Origin: Vagococcus zengguangii
GTDB taxonomy: Bacteria; Bacillota; Bacilli; Lactobacillales; Vagococcaceae
Direction: 5' to 3'
NCBI RefSeq assembly: GCF_005145005.1
Contig: NZ_CP039712.1
Coordinates: 1,955,001 to 2,019,000 of the forward strand
DNA length: 64,000 nt
Shown: piece after piece, positions 1 through 13,332 of the stretch
Layout: each line of letters starts with the position of its first letter
How positions within the stretch are numbered: position 1 is the stretch's first letter
Program-made: the position numbers and the translations under genes
Notes under the pieces: generated by a model
What the model was told of the DNA's origin: nothing
The model's input: the letters and a program-made list of their open reading frames with translations, nothing else
Databases searched by the model: none

Positions 1-387
1 AGTTTCGTTTACGGGGCTTTCACCCTTTTCAGCTGACCTTTCCAGGTCGATTCAACTACTACTCACAGCTACCACAGCTGAGTCCTACAACCCCAACGAG
101 CAAGCTCGTTGGTTTGGGCTGTTTCCGTTTCGCTCGCCGCTACTAAGGAAATCGATTTTTCTTTCTCTTCCTGCAGGTACTTAGATGTTTCAGTTCTCTG
201 CGTCTCACCCTCACTAACCTATGTATTCAGTTAGGAGTAACAGCCTATAAAAGCTGCTGGGTTGCCCCATTCGGAAATCTCTGGATCATAGCTTACGTAC
301 AGCTCCCCAAAGCTTATCGGAGTTAGTCCCGTCCTTCATCGTCTTCTAGTGCCAAGGCATCCACCGTGCGCCCTTATTCACTTAACC
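1..387 (-). rRNA. rrl: 23S ribosomal RNA, 5' end (partial)
   Basis: The minus strand holds the conserved 23S 5' start (GGTTAAGTGAATAAGGGCGC) ending near 387, and the gene runs off the window at position 1. It lies downstream of the 16S gene in the usual 16S-23S order. The exact mature 5' end is inferred by similarity and may be off by a few bases. Confidence 0.95.
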
Positions 388-2187
<1,800 letters not shown>

Positions 2188-2372
2188 GTTTTGATAACAT
2201 CCGAAGATGTCGCTCATTTATGTTTGCTAGCGAATTACTTCACTAAAATTTAAAAATTGCTTGGTTTTGTTTTACACTTTGTAAAACACCCTACACATTT
2301 GGTTTGTCTTATTCATTGTTCAGTTTTCAAAGGTCTACTTTTTAAGTCGTTGTCTTTCGTGACAACTTCTAA

Positions 2373-2401
2373 AGTTTAACATGTTTAGTTGACGTTGTCA
2401 A
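2373..2401 (-). promoter_or_regulatory. rRNA promoter, gene-proximal copy
   Basis: Minus-strand -35 TTGACA (2401-2396), a 17-base spacer and -10 TAAACT (2378-2373), about 190 bases upstream of the 16S gene. The sequence just downstream (gacaacttctaaa on the plus strand, from 2361) recurs exactly 90 bases away beside the next promoter, so the unit is duplicated. Confidence 0.7.
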
Positions 2402-2462
2402 CAACTTTTTTAAACTTTTTTATTTTGCTGTTTTAAGAACTTTCGTCCCTGACAACTTCTAA

Positions 2463-2491
2463 ATATTATCACGCATAGTTGAATTCGTCAA
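2463..2491 (-). promoter_or_regulatory. rRNA promoter, middle copy
   Basis: Minus-strand -35 TTGACG (2491-2486) and -10 TAATAT (2468-2463) with a 17-base spacer. GATAAT at a 15-base spacing is an alternative -10. It sits 90 bases from the gene-proximal promoter and shares its flanking sequence. Confidence 0.6.
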
Positions 2492-2561
2492 CCACTTTTG
2501 AAAATATTTTTTAACTTTTTTCTTTCGAAAAAACAAGTCGCTCTCTTATAAGAACTTTATT

Positions 2562-2590
2562 AGATTATCATTTGAGCGAATAATCGTCAA
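2562..2590 (-). promoter_or_regulatory. possible third, distal rRNA promoter
   Basis: Minus-strand -35 TTGACG (2590-2585) with TAATCT at a 17-base spacing or GATAAT at 15. It is 99 bases upstream of the middle promoter and has the same layout, so it may be a third, more diverged unit. The -10 is weaker than in the other two. Confidence 0.4.
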
Positions 2591-2600
2591 GTCTTTTTTA

Positions 2601-2679
2601 TGAAAAAAGCTTTTTTCAACCAACTTGCTGAAGAAGCCGGATGACTTCTATTAATATAGCAAGTTATGTTGAAAAAAGC
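2601..2679 (-). terminator. lysS terminator
   Basis: Long inverted repeat: 2609-2629 pairs with 2658-2679 (GCTTTTTTCAAC against GTTGAAAAAAGC, plus AACTTGCT against AGCAAGTT), with a small inner AGAAG/CTTCT stem. In the minus sense it ends in a T-rich tract. It separates lysS from the rRNA promoters. Confidence 0.8.
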
Positions 2680-2695
2680 AATTATTTTATTAAAA

Positions 2696-4228
<1,533 letters not shown>

Positions 4229-4267
4229 CTACAAAAAAAGGCAAGGGAAATTTCCCCATTGCCTAGA

Positions 4268-5260
4268 CTAACTTCTTCTTAATGCGATCTCTTCAGATTT
4301 TTCCATAAACTCTTCCAAAATCAACGCCATTTCTTCTGGCGTTTCAGCACGATTAATCGCAACTTTTGCTTTAGCCGAACGTGGCACACTCTTCAAATAA
4401 TAGGCAGCATGTTGTCTAAATTCAAGCGTTGCTAGTTTCGCCCCTTTTAATTTAACTAAACGTTCTAAGTGCAGTTTAGCCGTCGTAATTTTCTCACGTG
4501 GACCTGGTTCTTCTAATAGCTCACCAGTGCGTAGATAATGCTCTGTTAAATAGATCATCCACGGATTCCCTAACGCCGCACGACCAATCATCACGCCATC
4601 ACAGCCAACTTCATCCAGCATGCGTTTAGCATCTTCTGGTGTGCGCACGTCGCCATTCCCCATAAAAGGAATCGTTAAGGCATCATTTACTTGGCGTAAA
4701 ATATCCCAATTCGCTTTCCCTTCGTACATTTGTACACGAGTACGTCCATGCATCGCAATGGCACTTGCACCCGCTTTTTCAGCGGCTAGGGCATTTTCAA
4801 CCGCAAATAAATGGTCTTCATCCCAACCGATACGCATTTTAACTGTTACCGGTTTGTCAACCGCTGACGAAACAGCTTCAACCATCTCATACACTTTATT
4901 TGGATCTAATAACCAACGCGCACCCGCTTCGGCTTTAATGATTTTATTAACTGGACAGCCCATATTGATATCAATAATATCTGCTTTCGTATTTTCAGCC
5001 ACGAATTGAGCCGCTTCCACTAAGGTTTCTTTTTGACCACCGAAAATTTGAATACTGATCGGGTGTTCGCCTTCTTCGATATGCAACATGTCTAATGTTT
5101 TTTTATTTTTAAAATGAATCCCTTTGTCACTGATCATCTCACAAACGACTAGACCAGCACCAAATTCTTTAACAGTTAAACGGAAGGCACTATTACTAAT
5201 ACCGGCCATTGGCGCTACGACAACACGGTTTGGAATTTCTACATTACCTATTTTCCACAA
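4268..5260 (-). CDS. dusB: tRNA-dihydrouridine synthase B
   Basis: FMN- and NAD(P)H-dependent reduction of uridine to dihydrouridine in the tRNA D-loop region. The N-terminal TIM barrel carries the catalytic cysteine in NMGCPVNK (near residue 102), the APMAGISNSAFR opening, HGRTRVQMYEGKANWD and the C-terminal phosphate-binding GRAALGNPW. I place the start at TTG 5260 because GGGGGAG lies six bases upstream and the protein then begins at the family's usual LWKIGNVEIPNR. A longer ATG frame would run into hslO and adds 16 residues unlike the family. The result is 330 residues. It is 13 bases after hslO and probably co-transcribed with it and lysS. Confidence 0.93.
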   Translation of the reverse strand: MWKIGNVEIPNRVVVAPMAGISNSAFRLTVKEFGAGLVVCEMISDKGIHFKNKKTLDMLHIEEGEHPISIQIFGGQKETLVEAAQFVAENTKADIIDINMGCPVNKIIKAEAGARWLLDPNKVYEMVEAVSSAVDKPVTVKMRIGWDEDHLFAVENALAAEKAGASAIAMHGRTRVQMYEGKANWDILRQVNDALTIPFMGNGDVRTPEDAKRMLDEVGCDGVMIGRAALGNPWMIYLTEHYLRTGELLEEPGPREKITTAKLHLERLVKLKGAKLATLEFRQHAAYYLKSVPRSAKAKVAINRAETPEEMALILEEFMEKSEEIALRRS

Positions 5261-5273
5261 AGTGGGCTCCCCC

Positions 5274-6161
5274 TTATTTTGACCCTTCAATCTCAGCGAC
5301 CAATTCATTTAAATCGTCCTCTGAGAAGTGATACTTATTATTACAGAAATGGCACACTGTTTCAGCACCATGATCTTCTTCGATAATCTCTTTTAAGTCA
5401 GCTACGCCTAGTGTCATTAACATACCGCTAAAACGCTCTTTTGAACAATGACAGTTGAACCCAACATCCATCTTGTCTAAAATTTGTAGGTTTTCTTCTC
5501 CTAACAAACGATTTAAGATTTCTTCTGGTTTTTCCCCTTGTTCAATTAAACGTGAAACAAATGGAATCTCTGCTAAACGACGTTCAATTTCATCTAGAGT
5601 TTCTTCCGTTGCACCAGGCATTACTTGGATCATGAATCCACCTGATGCGATAATTGAATCGTCGGTATCCACTAAGACACTTAGCCCGACTGCTGAAGGC
5701 ACTTGTTCAGAGTTTGCTAAATAATATGTGAAATCTTCGCCTAATTCACCTGAAACTAATGGAACTTGTCCTGAAAACGGCTCTTTCATTCCTAGGTCTT
5801 TAATCACTGTCAATGAACCTTCTGTACCGACAACTCCACGTACATCGATTTTGCCTTTTTCATTTAGTGGTAAGGCAACGTGTGGGTTCGTAATGTATCC
5901 TTTTACTTCCCCTTTACCATTCGCATCGACCATAATCAAACCACCTGGTCCATTACCTTCGATTTTTACTGTTAATTTATCTTCACCTTTTAATTGAGAA
6001 CCTAATAATAAACCACCAACTAATGAGCGACCCAAGGCAGCTGATGCGCTATGCCAAGTATCATGACGTCGTTGTGCTTCGCTTACTGTTTCTGTTGCAT
6101 TGACTGCAAATGCTCTAATTTGTCCATCAAATGCTAATGCTTTAATTAAATAATCTGTCAT
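5274..6161 (-). CDS. hslO: redox-regulated chaperone Hsp33
   Basis: Cytosolic holdase chaperone activated by oxidative unfolding. The C-terminal zinc/redox switch is present as CxC (237, 239) and CxxC (270, 273). The N-terminal HSP33 domain begins MTDYLIKALAFDGQIRAF. The ATG at 6161 is chosen because AGGTG precedes it and the family starts there; a longer frame to 6215 would translate the ftsH terminator hairpin. Length is 295 residues, typical. It sits between ftsH and dusB, an arrangement common in Enterococcaceae. The terminator just upstream implies readthrough or an unseen promoter. Confidence 0.95.
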   Translation of the reverse strand: MTDYLIKALAFDGQIRAFAVNATETVSEAQRRHDTWHSASAALGRSLVGGLLLGSQLKGEDKLTVKIEGNGPGGLIMVDANGKGEVKGYITNPHVALPLNEKGKIDVRGVVGTEGSLTVIKDLGMKEPFSGQVPLVSGELGEDFTYYLANSEQVPSAVGLSVLVDTDDSIIASGGFMIQVMPGATEETLDEIERRLAEIPFVSRLIEQGEKPEEILNRLLGEENLQILDKMDVGFNCHCSKERFSGMLMTLGVADLKEIIEEDHGAETVCHFCNNKYHFSEDDLNELVAEIEGSK

Positions 6162-6187
6162 GTCTTTCACCTTTTCTTTATTAAACA

Positions 6188-6215
6188 TTAAAAGTGGGTC
6201 GCCTAGGCAACCCAC
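6188..6215 (-). terminator. hairpin terminator after ftsH
   Basis: Ten-base stem GTGGGTCGCC / GGCAACCCAC (6194-6203 with 6206-6215, one mismatch) followed in the minus sense by TTTTAATG. The T tract is short, so it may be leaky and allow some transcription into hslO. Confidence 0.65.
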
Positions 6216-6226
6216 CTTATCATATC

Positions 6227-8371
6227 CTATTGTTGTTCATTTTCACTATCGTTTTGCTCAATTTGATGTTCTGAAGGGAATTCTGTTACTTCAGGTTTCG
6301 CTTGTGCCACAACTTCTTCAACTGCTTCTTCGGCATCAGTTGTTGATGTTTCAGTCGCTGTTTCTGGATGTTGTTCATCATATTCCGCTTGCTTTTCAGC
6401 TTCTTTCTTTTCTAAAGCTTGTTTTGCTTCTTCAAAAGAACGCGCTGTTTCGCTGGGGAATTCTTCTGTTAAATCATTAGAAGGCATTTCGCCTGTTTCA
6501 AATAATGATTTAATTTGACGAGCATCTAACGTTTCGTGTTCTAATAACATTTTCGCAATTAACTCATGTTTGTCACGATTTTCTTCGATAATTTCTTTGG
6601 CTTTATCATGTGCTTCGTTTAAAATACGACGAACTTCTTCATCGATTTCGTAAGCCACTTGATCTGAGTAAGCTTTTGTTTGACCGTAGTCGCGACCAAC
6701 AAAGACTTGATGGTTCCCTTCATACTGAACAGTTCCTAGACGGTCACTCATTCCGTATTCCGTTACCATACTACGTGCTAAGCCAGTTGCTTGTTCGAAG
6801 TCATTGCTTGCACCAGTAGATTTCACGCCGAAGAATACTTCTTCTGCGACACGTCCACCAAGTAAGCCAACAATTTGTTCGAACATTTCTTCTTTAGTCA
6901 TTAAGAAACGATCTTCTTTTGGTAAAGCAATCATGTAACCACCGGCACGGCCACGTGGCACAATTGTTACTTTATGAACGGTGCGAGCATCACCTAAAAC
7001 TAAGCCACAGATTGTATGACCTGCTTCATGGTAAGCCACTAAATCACGCTCTTTCGCGCTAATGACGCGGTCTTTCTTAGCAGGACCAGCAATCACACGG
7101 TCTTGCGCTTCATCAACGTCTGATGAATCAATTTTCTTCTTATCACGACGAGCTGCTACTAACGCTGCTTCGTTTAATAAGTTTTCTAAATCAGCACCTG
7201 CAAAACCTGGTGTTTGTTGTGCAATGACTTTCAAGTCAACATCAGCTGCTAACGGTTTGTTTTTCGCATGGACTTTCAGAATTGCTTCACGACCTTTAAC
7301 ATCTGGACGACCCACTAAGATTTGACGGTCAAAACGACCTGGTCTTAATAATGCTGGATCCAAGACATCTGAACGGTTCGTAGCAGCAATTACGATAACA
7401 CCTTCATTACCGTTAAAACCATCCATTTCAACTAACATTTGGTTAAGGGTTTGTTCACGCTCATCGTGTCCACCGCCCATACCAGCGCCACGTTGACGAC
7501 CAACTGCATCGATTTCATCGATGAAGATGATTGACGGTGCATTTTTCTTCGCACTTTCGAATAAGTCACGTACACGACTTGCCCCAACCCCAACAAACAT
7601 CTCAACGAAGTCTGAACCTGAGATTGAATAGAACGGCACACCTGCTTCACCGGCTACGGCTTTAGCAAGTAATGTTTTACCTGTCCCTGGAGGTCCTTCT
7701 AATAAGACACCTGCCGGGATACGCGCGCCTAATTCTACGAAACGTCGTGGGTCTTTCAAGAACTCAACCACTTCGACTAACTCTTGTTTTTCTTCTTCCG
7801 CACCAGCGACATCAGAAAAACGAATTTTATTAGCTGTTTTGTCAGCTTCTTTGGCTTTTGATTTACCGAAGTTCATCACACCACGGCCACCGCCGCCTTG
7901 CTGACCTTGTCCCATCATCATATAGAATAAGAATCCCATAAATAATAACGGTACAATTGATAATAAGATAGTTAAGAAAGCCCCACTGCTGCTTTCTTCC
8001 TGAACTTTAACACTTGCTCCAACATCTTCAGCTTTATCAATCACTTTGGCAATTGAGCTGTCATTTGGCAACATGGTTGTGCTAAAACTATCTGTTTCAG
8101 CTGTTGTACCTCCAAATACTTTGACACCATTGCTTTCCACTTTTTGTTTCTCGGTATACGTCCCATTAATGACATAGGCACCATTACCTGGTTTTACTTC
8201 AAATTCTTTAACCAAACCTTTATCTAATTTTTGACTAAATGTCGAATAAGGTATTTCTGTTCCTACACTGCGGTCTCCATTAAAAAACCAGCTCATTAGT
8301 AACGCTAGTGCAATTAATAACACTAGATAATAAGCCGTCCCTTTAGGCGCACCACTCTTCTTTTTGTTCAT
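6227..8371 (-). CDS. ftsH: membrane ATP-dependent zinc protease FtsH
   Basis: Hexameric AAA+ protease that extracts and degrades membrane proteins and unstable regulators. Two transmembrane segments (about residues 13-30 and 132-153) flank the extracytoplasmic domain. The AAA domain has Walker A GPPGTGKT (226-233), Walker B IIFIDEID (281-288) and the second region of homology. The zinc site HEAGH is at 448-452. At 714 residues it carries a long acidic, low-complexity C-tail rich in Glu, Thr and Ala, as in related cocci. Start ATG at 8371 has AGGAGGAGG upstream. A TGATAAAAT extended -10 lies in the 68-base gap to hpt. Order hpt-ftsH-hslO matches Enterococcus. Confidence 0.97.
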   Translation of the reverse strand: MNKKKSGAPKGTAYYLVLLIALALLMSWFFNGDRSVGTEIPYSTFSQKLDKGLVKEFEVKPGNGAYVINGTYTEKQKVESNGVKVFGGTTAETDSFSTTMLPNDSSIAKVIDKAEDVGASVKVQEESSSGAFLTILLSIVPLLFMGFLFYMMMGQGQQGGGGRGVMNFGKSKAKEADKTANKIRFSDVAGAEEEKQELVEVVEFLKDPRRFVELGARIPAGVLLEGPPGTGKTLLAKAVAGEAGVPFYSISGSDFVEMFVGVGASRVRDLFESAKKNAPSIIFIDEIDAVGRQRGAGMGGGHDEREQTLNQMLVEMDGFNGNEGVIVIAATNRSDVLDPALLRPGRFDRQILVGRPDVKGREAILKVHAKNKPLAADVDLKVIAQQTPGFAGADLENLLNEAALVAARRDKKKIDSSDVDEAQDRVIAGPAKKDRVISAKERDLVAYHEAGHTICGLVLGDARTVHKVTIVPRGRAGGYMIALPKEDRFLMTKEEMFEQIVGLLGGRVAEEVFFGVKSTGASNDFEQATGLARSMVTEYGMSDRLGTVQYEGNHQVFVGRDYGQTKAYSDQVAYEIDEEVRRILNEAHDKAKEIIEENRDKHELIAKMLLEHETLDARQIKSLFETGEMPSNDLTEEFPSETARSFEEAKQALEKKEAEKQAEYDEQHPETATETSTTDAEEAVEEVVAQAKPEVTEFPSEHQIEQNDSENEQQ

Positions 8372-8439
8372 TCAAGCGCCTCCTCCTATTTTTACCATTG
8401 ATAGTTATATTTTATCATAACTCCATCAAAAAGTTAGTA

Positions 8440-8979
8440 TTATGACTCGTAGACTTCTTCTTTTAAGACACCTACGTATGGTAAATGACGGTAGTTTTCT
8501 TTGTAATCTAATCCATAGCCGACTACAAATTCATTAGGCACTAAGAATCCAGCATAATCTGCTTCTAATTCTACTGCGCGACCTTCAGGCTTATCTAAAA
8601 GTGTCACAATTTTAACTGATTTAGCTTGACGATAAATAAATAATTCGACTAAATATTTTAATGTACGTCCACTGTCGATAATATCTTCAACAATTAATAC
8701 GTCACGTCCCATAACATTTGTGTTTAAATCTTTCACGATTTTAACTTCACCAGAAGAAACCAACGCATCTCCATAACTTGAAACATCCATGAAATCCATC
8801 TCTAAAGGCACCTTAATTTCACGAACTAAATCTGCCATAAATGGCACAGCACCTTTTAAAATACCTACTACTAAAGGCATTGTATCTTTATATTCTTCCG
8901 TTAAGATAGCACCGAATTCTTGTGTTTTTTGTGCAATTTCTTCTCTACTTACTAATACTTTTTTAATGTCTTTTTCCAA
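8440..8979 (-). CDS. hpt: hypoxanthine phosphoribosyltransferase
   Basis: Purine salvage enzyme converting hypoxanthine or guanine plus PRPP to IMP or GMP. The PRPP-binding loop [14 protein letters not shown] is at residues 94-107, and the 179-residue length is typical. No upstream ATG exists; the start is TTG at 8979, with AAGGAG about nine bases before it. The gene is 27 bases after tilS; tilS-hpt-ftsH is a conserved Firmicutes group linking tRNA modification, purine salvage and proteolysis. Confidence 0.96.
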   Translation of the reverse strand: MEKDIKKVLVSREEIAQKTQEFGAILTEEYKDTMPLVVGILKGAVPFMADLVREIKVPLEMDFMDVSSYGDALVSSGEVKIVKDLNTNVMGRDVLIVEDIIDSGRTLKYLVELFIYRQAKSVKIVTLLDKPEGRAVELEADYAGFLVPNEFVVGYGLDYKENYRHLPYVGVLKEEVYES

Positions 8980-9006
8980 CTTATGTTTCTCCTTCCGAAT
9001 AACTAC

Positions 9007-10377
9007 TCATCTTTTGTAATAAGTTAGCTTGTAAAATATTTTATCAGTTTCAGGGACAATACTCAAATAACTTTTTCTAAAACCGACAATCCAAACAACT
9101 TCGTCGTGTCTATTTAACACTAACGGGATGTTGAGACGTTCTGTTTTGGAGATTTTTTTATCAATGAACAGGCGGGAAACTTTCTTCGTTTGCCCTGATG
9201 CATCAAGCACGAAGCGATCACCAGGTTCATATGAGCGGACGGTTAAAGGCAACCAATCCAAGGGAATGATCACTTCATCCCTCTCTTGCGTAAGTTTCTG
9301 TGTTTCTTCCAGCATGAGTAAACCATCATTCGGTAAAGTAAACTGATCACCTAATTGACTGATGCTTCCTGCTATTTTTTCGCTCGGTGAGAGCTGCTGG
9401 TTGGATAGTTTAAGAAAGTGATAAGATTTTTGAACACACCAGTTATCCGCTAGTGTCCACACTTGTTCACCTGCTGTTGTCAAATCACTTATCATTTGTT
9501 GCAATTGGCGTTGAGAGAGTGTGCCACCTTTAGCAATTAAATTCCGTTGGAAAAATTCACTCAACAAAAAATAACGCTCCGCTTCAGAAAATTCGCGCCA
9601 TTTTAGCAAATCAAGCTGTTCACCATACAATTGCTGTGCTACTGTAACCACACATTGTGGATAAAGTTCGCTCACACGAGTCTTAATAAGATCATTAGCT
9701 AAATTTAATTGATTCGTAAAATCCGCCCACTTCTCAACGTAGTGTGGCGCTTCATTAGCAATTTGTGGGACAAGATGATGACGCACTCGATTTCTTAGAT
9801 AGTTATCCTGTTGATTGCTTGCATCTTCCCAATAAGGAACGTGTTGATTTGTGGCCCAATTTTCAATGCTTGCTTTATTGAATGCCAGTAACGGGCGCAC
9901 GATTTTCACGTCTTCTCGCCAACTGACAGGACGAATCCCTACCATATTTTGTAACGAACTACCGCGAATTAATTTGATTAATAACGTCTCTACTTGATCA
10001 TCTCCGTGGTGAGCTGTTAGCAACATATCGTACTGTTGCTCTTTAGCCGTTGCAAGTAAAAAATCGTAACGTGCTTGACGCGCAGCTGCTTCAATACCGT
10101 TTTCAGAAGTTGGTTCAAGCCACTCGCCTAAATAAAACGATAGTTGATGTTGCTGACAATAGTTTGCGACTGCTTGAGCATCATCATCTGCTTCCACACG
10201 TAAATGATGATTAAAATGGGCCACGCCTATTTCAGCAGGACGTAAATATTGTGGTAATCGTTGTAATAAAGCTAGTAAGACCATCGAATCAACTCCACCT
10301 GAAACAGCAACTAAGACACGGTCTTGCCCTCGCCAATAACCTTGTTTCTCGATAATCTGTTTAAAGGCTTGCTCCAT
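9007..10377 (-). CDS. tilS: tRNA(Ile)-lysidine synthase
   Basis: Adds lysine to C34 of the minor tRNA-Ile, changing both decoding and charging; essential in most bacteria. The N-type ATP pyrophosphatase motif SGGVDS is at 26-31, followed by the MesJ/TilS catalytic domain. A C-terminal substrate-recognition domain ends near residue 456. The ATG at 10377 has AAGGAGGGCGAG directly upstream. It follows the S1-domain gene terminator, so it probably begins a tilS-hpt unit, although I cannot place a promoter in the short gap. Confidence 0.95.
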   Translation of the reverse strand: MEQAFKQIIEKQGYWRGQDRVLVAVSGGVDSMVLLALLQRLPQYLRPAEIGVAHFNHHLRVEADDDAQAVANYCQQHQLSFYLGEWLEPTSENGIEAAARQARYDFLLATAKEQQYDMLLTAHHGDDQVETLLIKLIRGSSLQNMVGIRPVSWREDVKIVRPLLAFNKASIENWATNQHVPYWEDASNQQDNYLRNRVRHHLVPQIANEAPHYVEKWADFTNQLNLANDLIKTRVSELYPQCVVTVAQQLYGEQLDLLKWREFSEAERYFLLSEFFQRNLIAKGGTLSQRQLQQMISDLTTAGEQVWTLADNWCVQKSYHFLKLSNQQLSPSEKIAGSISQLGDQFTLPNDGLLMLEETQKLTQERDEVIIPLDWLPLTVRSYEPGDRFVLDASGQTKKVSRLFIDKKISKTERLNIPLVLNRHDEVVWIVGFRKSYLSIVPETDKIFYKLTYYKR

Positions 10378-10405
10378 CTCGCCCTCCTTATTCTCTAAAA
10401 AGATA

Positions 10406-10440
10406 AAAGAGGTGTGACTAATAGTCGCACCTCTTTATTT
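10406..10440 (-). terminator. terminator between the S1-domain gene and tilS
   Basis: Near-perfect hairpin AAAGAGGTGTGACTA / TAGTCGCACCTCTTT (10406-10420 with 10422-10436). In the minus sense it is followed by a moderately T-rich run (ttttatcttttta), so it may act as a partial terminator inside the block. Confidence 0.65.
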
Positions 10441-10450
10441 GTACGTGTTC

Positions 10451-10912
10451 TTAGCTACGACGTCCGCCGCGGCCACCACGTTTACCTTCTGTGTTACGTT
10501 TTAACGATAATAAACGATCTTCACTATCTTTCATGAAATCACTCATTAAATCATCAAAATTTTGTTTTTTCGCTACTGATTGAACAGCCGGTTTACGATA
10601 TTCTTTACGAGGAGCGCGTTCTTCTCTAGGTTTTCTCGGAGGACGGCTAGCACCTTCATTAGCAGTTCCTTCTGCCCCTTCTAATAAACGACGAATTGAC
10701 AAGCCAATTTTGCCGTCTGTGCCAACACTCATTACTTTCACTTCTACTGTATCACCAACGGTTAACACGTCGTTGATATCTTTTACGTAATTATTTGAAA
10801 CTTCACTAATGTGGACTAATCCCGTTTTACCTTCTCCTAAATCAATGAATGCTCCAAAATTAGTAATTCCTGATACTTTCCCCGATACTTTTCCGCCTAC
10901 TTCAATCGACAT
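10451..10912 (-). CDS. yabR: S1-domain RNA-binding protein (YabR-like)
   Basis: One S1/OB-fold domain occupies residues 1-75 (begins MSIEVGGKVSGKVSGI, contains the core ITNFGAFIDL and GLVHISEV), followed by a basic, Arg/Gly-rich tail (residues 85-153, ending GKRGGRGGRRS). Such proteins bind RNA or ribosomes; the specific role is not settled. Position between divIC and tilS is the same as B. subtilis yabR. The ATG at 10912 is the only sensible start. The basic tail probably contacts RNA, which is an inference from composition. Confidence 0.9.
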   Translation of the reverse strand: MSIEVGGKVSGKVSGITNFGAFIDLGEGKTGLVHISEVSNNYVKDINDVLTVGDTVEVKVMSVGTDGKIGLSIRRLLEGAEGTANEGASRPPRKPREERAPRKEYRKPAVQSVAKKQNFDDLMSDFMKDSEDRLLSLKRNTEGKRGGRGGRRS

Positions 10913-10949
10913 AAAACCATTGTTCCCCTTTCAAATCTTTACCTTTTAA

Positions 10950-11396
10950 TTATTGGTTGTTTTTGTTATCTTCTTGTAATTTTTTATCCAATTTAGGAAT
11001 ATAGTAAACCGTCTCATCTTCTGCTGAAATCAATAATTTTTGACGTGCTAACTTCGCTAAATATTCTGGATCATTAAGCAACTCAACTTCTTGTGAAAGC
11101 AAGTCTTGTTTATCTGTTAAACTTGCTTGCTCTTTGACTGAACTAGCATACTCTTTTTCAAGAACAGAAATGTGCGTTAAGTTTTTGATGATGGTCGTTC
11201 CTAAAAAGCCTAACATCAATACTGAAAGAATGCCTACGACCGACATTCTACGTCGTCTATATATAATTTGCTTTTGAACGTCACTAAAATCTCGTCGTTG
11301 CTCTTTTGTATAATGGGTAGCTAACTCGGTTACATTAGACGGTGAATTTTTTTGATTATCTTGTTCATCGTAATAATAATTATTCAATTCTTCCAT
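10950..11396 (-). CDS. divIC: FtsB/DivIC-family septum protein
   Basis: Small bitopic division protein that works with FtsL/DivIB at the septum. It has a hydrophilic cytoplasmic N-terminus (Tyr-, Asn- and Gln-rich), a single transmembrane segment (about residues 50-70, VVGILSVLMLGFLGTTII), then an extracellular coiled coil with heptad Leu/Val. I use the second ATG (11396) because GGGGG lies five bases upstream; the ATG at 11408 has none. That gives 148 residues. Its place between rqcP and yabR is conserved in Firmicutes. Confidence 0.9.
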   Translation of the reverse strand: MEELNNYYYDEQDNQKNSPSNVTELATHYTKEQRRDFSDVQKQIIYRRRRMSVVGILSVLMLGFLGTTIIKNLTHISVLEKEYASSVKEQASLTDKQDLLSQEVELLNDPEYLAKLARQKLLISAEDETVYYIPKLDKKLQEDNKNNQ

Positions 11397-11457
11397 AGTA
11401 ACCCCCATAATTAATTTATTTTCTAGTTTCCATTATAGCAACATGTTTAGCCGTTGT

Positions 11458-11733
11458 CTAATCAAAATTAGGCTTTTCTCGTGTATCAATTTCCTGAATA
11501 ATTTCATACATAGATGCGGCATCTTCTTTTTTAGTTGATTCATGCAACGCTAACACGTTAACTTCAAGTGTTTTATTCCCAAAGACAATCGTTAATTTAT
11601 CACCGATAGCTACTTTACTTGAAGATTTTGCTAACTTGTCATTGATTGAAATACGCCCTTTATCAGCTACTTCTTTAGCAACCGAACGTCGTTTAATTAA
11701 GCGTGAAATTTTCAAAAATTTATCTAAACGCAT
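11458..11733 (-). CDS. rqcP: S4-domain RNA-binding protein RqcP
   Basis: A single S4 RNA-binding domain (starts [20 protein letters not shown]) in 91 residues. The family (B. subtilis YabO/RqcP) helps RqcH add alanine tails to nascent chains on stalled 50S subunits. That role is family knowledge; here it rests on size, the S4 motif and the conserved position before divIC. The GTG at 11742 is part of the AGAGGTG ribosome site, so the true start is the ATG at 11733. It follows the flippase gene by five bases. Confidence 0.9.
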   Translation of the reverse strand: MRLDKFLKISRLIKRRSVAKEVADKGRISINDKLAKSSSKVAIGDKLTIVFGNKTLEVNVLALHESTKKEDAASMYEIIQEIDTREKPNFD

Positions 11734-11738
11734 AGTCT

Positions 11739-13322
11739 TCACCTCTTGATTTTATTTATTACTTTATTGACAGAAAAAACCTCATATTCTTCTTCTGTAA
11801 TCAAGTGAGTTTTGATTACTGTATAACCAAACGTTCCCCCACCAATTAAGGCTGCCGCAGCAGACAGCAAGATAGCAGAGACGCGTTTGTTTAAAAATTG
11901 TTCTAATGGCAACCCTTGCCAAACTAGGCGAACCCCCATGACTACAACATACATCAACACGAGTAACACGGTTAAATGAAGTAAATAGCTTGGACGATGT
12001 TTACCAGCTTCACGTAAGTATACTTTATCATACAACAAAGCTAAGATGACCACTAGCCCTAAAATTGTCGATATACTAGCACCGATACTACCTAACCAAT
12101 AAATTAAAGGAAAACTCGTTAATAGTTTTGCCCCCATCCCTAACAAGCTGATTTTAAATAATAATTTATTAGCGTGATTGGTTTGAGCAATCACTTGTAA
12201 CATTTGAATCACACTCATTAAGGCCACTACTACCACAAACAGACGGATAGCAAAAGTTTCTTTATTATCACCAAATAATCCCACATTTAATTCAGGTACT
12301 ATAGCTATTAAGCCAACGGTCGCTGCTAATCCGACCATCGCGGCTAGTTTCATTAATTGTTTAAAGCGGGTTTGATAACTTTCACCGACTTCTTTTTTTA
12401 ATTGCATCAAATTAGGAAGTTGCCCCACCACTAAGGCTGTGCTGATAACCATTCCAACCTGAGCTAATGGTTGCCCACGGTCATACGCACCTTTAATGAT
12501 TTTCGCCTGCAATTCTGAAACGCCTGACGCGACTAACGCATTTTTCATAATAAATGAATCCACAAGTTGAAAAATGACCAATAACGCTGCATATAAACAT
12601 ATCATGCCACCTTCAGCCAATAACCTTTTCCAAAGTGCCTTAGTATCATGAATTTCGCTCGATACATGTTCAAACGAGATCAGCGTGTTTTCTTTCCGTG
12701 TCACCCGTGCAATATACATGACGGCACCAGCTGCTCCAACAAGTGCACCACTTGAAGCAACAACACCCGTTTCATAGACATCTCCTAATAACCCTTTTTG
12801 GAGCATCCATGCACTTACCAAAATCACGCCCACACGTAGGACCTGTTCAATTAACTGCGAGACAGCTGTCCCCTCAAGCAACAACTTGCCTTGCATATAA
12901 CCGCGGTATAACGCCAGATTGGGAACAAATAAAAATAAGAAAGCCGTTATGCGAATAAGTGGTGTCAGTTGGACGTCCCCCATCAATTCAGCTAAAAATC
13001 GGGCGAAGACCAAAAAGAAGACACATAATATCACACAAATCAACCAAATCATCCGGCGCAATTGATTAAGCAAGCGCAAAGTCGCGATATTATCATCTGA
13101 TTCCGCTACTAATTTAGAAATGAATAGCGGTAAACCCTCCAATGCCATTATGCTCGCAATCCCATAAATAGGATAGACTTGTTGGAAGACATAAAAACCT
13201 TCGTCCCCTACAATATTTTGAAAAGGCACGCGATAGATAGCGCTCAATATTTTGACCAAAAAAGCACTAACTGACAACAGCACGGTGCCTTTTAATAACG
13301 TATTGCTTGCTTTATTATCCAT
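11739..13322 (-). CDS. MOP-superfamily polysaccharide/lipid flippase (SpoVB/YabM-like)
   Basis: A 527-residue polytopic membrane protein with about 14 hydrophobic segments, belonging to the MVF/MATE-like group that includes SpoVB, MurJ and Wzx. The N-terminal half contains a long amphipathic start ([20 protein letters not shown]) and the motif [15 protein letters not shown] typical of the SpoVB subfamily. The neighbours mfd and rqcP match B. subtilis yabM. Members flip lipid-linked sugars such as lipid II or teichoic/polysaccharide precursors; the substrate cannot be read from sequence. The start ATG at 13322 is 10 bases after mfd, so they are co-transcribed. Confidence 0.88.
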   Translation of the reverse strand: MDNKASNTLLKGTVLLSVSAFLVKILSAIYRVPFQNIVGDEGFYVFQQVYPIYGIASIMALEGLPLFISKLVAESDDNIATLRLLNQLRRMIWLICVILCVFFLVFARFLAELMGDVQLTPLIRITAFLFLFVPNLALYRGYMQGKLLLEGTAVSQLIEQVLRVGVILVSAWMLQKGLLGDVYETGVVASSGALVGAAGAVMYIARVTRKENTLISFEHVSSEIHDTKALWKRLLAEGGMICLYAALLVIFQLVDSFIMKNALVASGVSELQAKIIKGAYDRGQPLAQVGMVISTALVVGQLPNLMQLKKEVGESYQTRFKQLMKLAAMVGLAATVGLIAIVPELNVGLFGDNKETFAIRLFVVVVALMSVIQMLQVIAQTNHANKLLFKISLLGMGAKLLTSFPLIYWLGSIGASISTILGLVVILALLYDKVYLREAGKHRPSYLLHLTVLLVLMYVVVMGVRLVWQGLPLEQFLNKRVSAILLSAAAALIGGGTFGYTVIKTHLITEEEYEVFSVNKVINKIKR

Positions 13323-13332
13323 AGGCGTCCCC

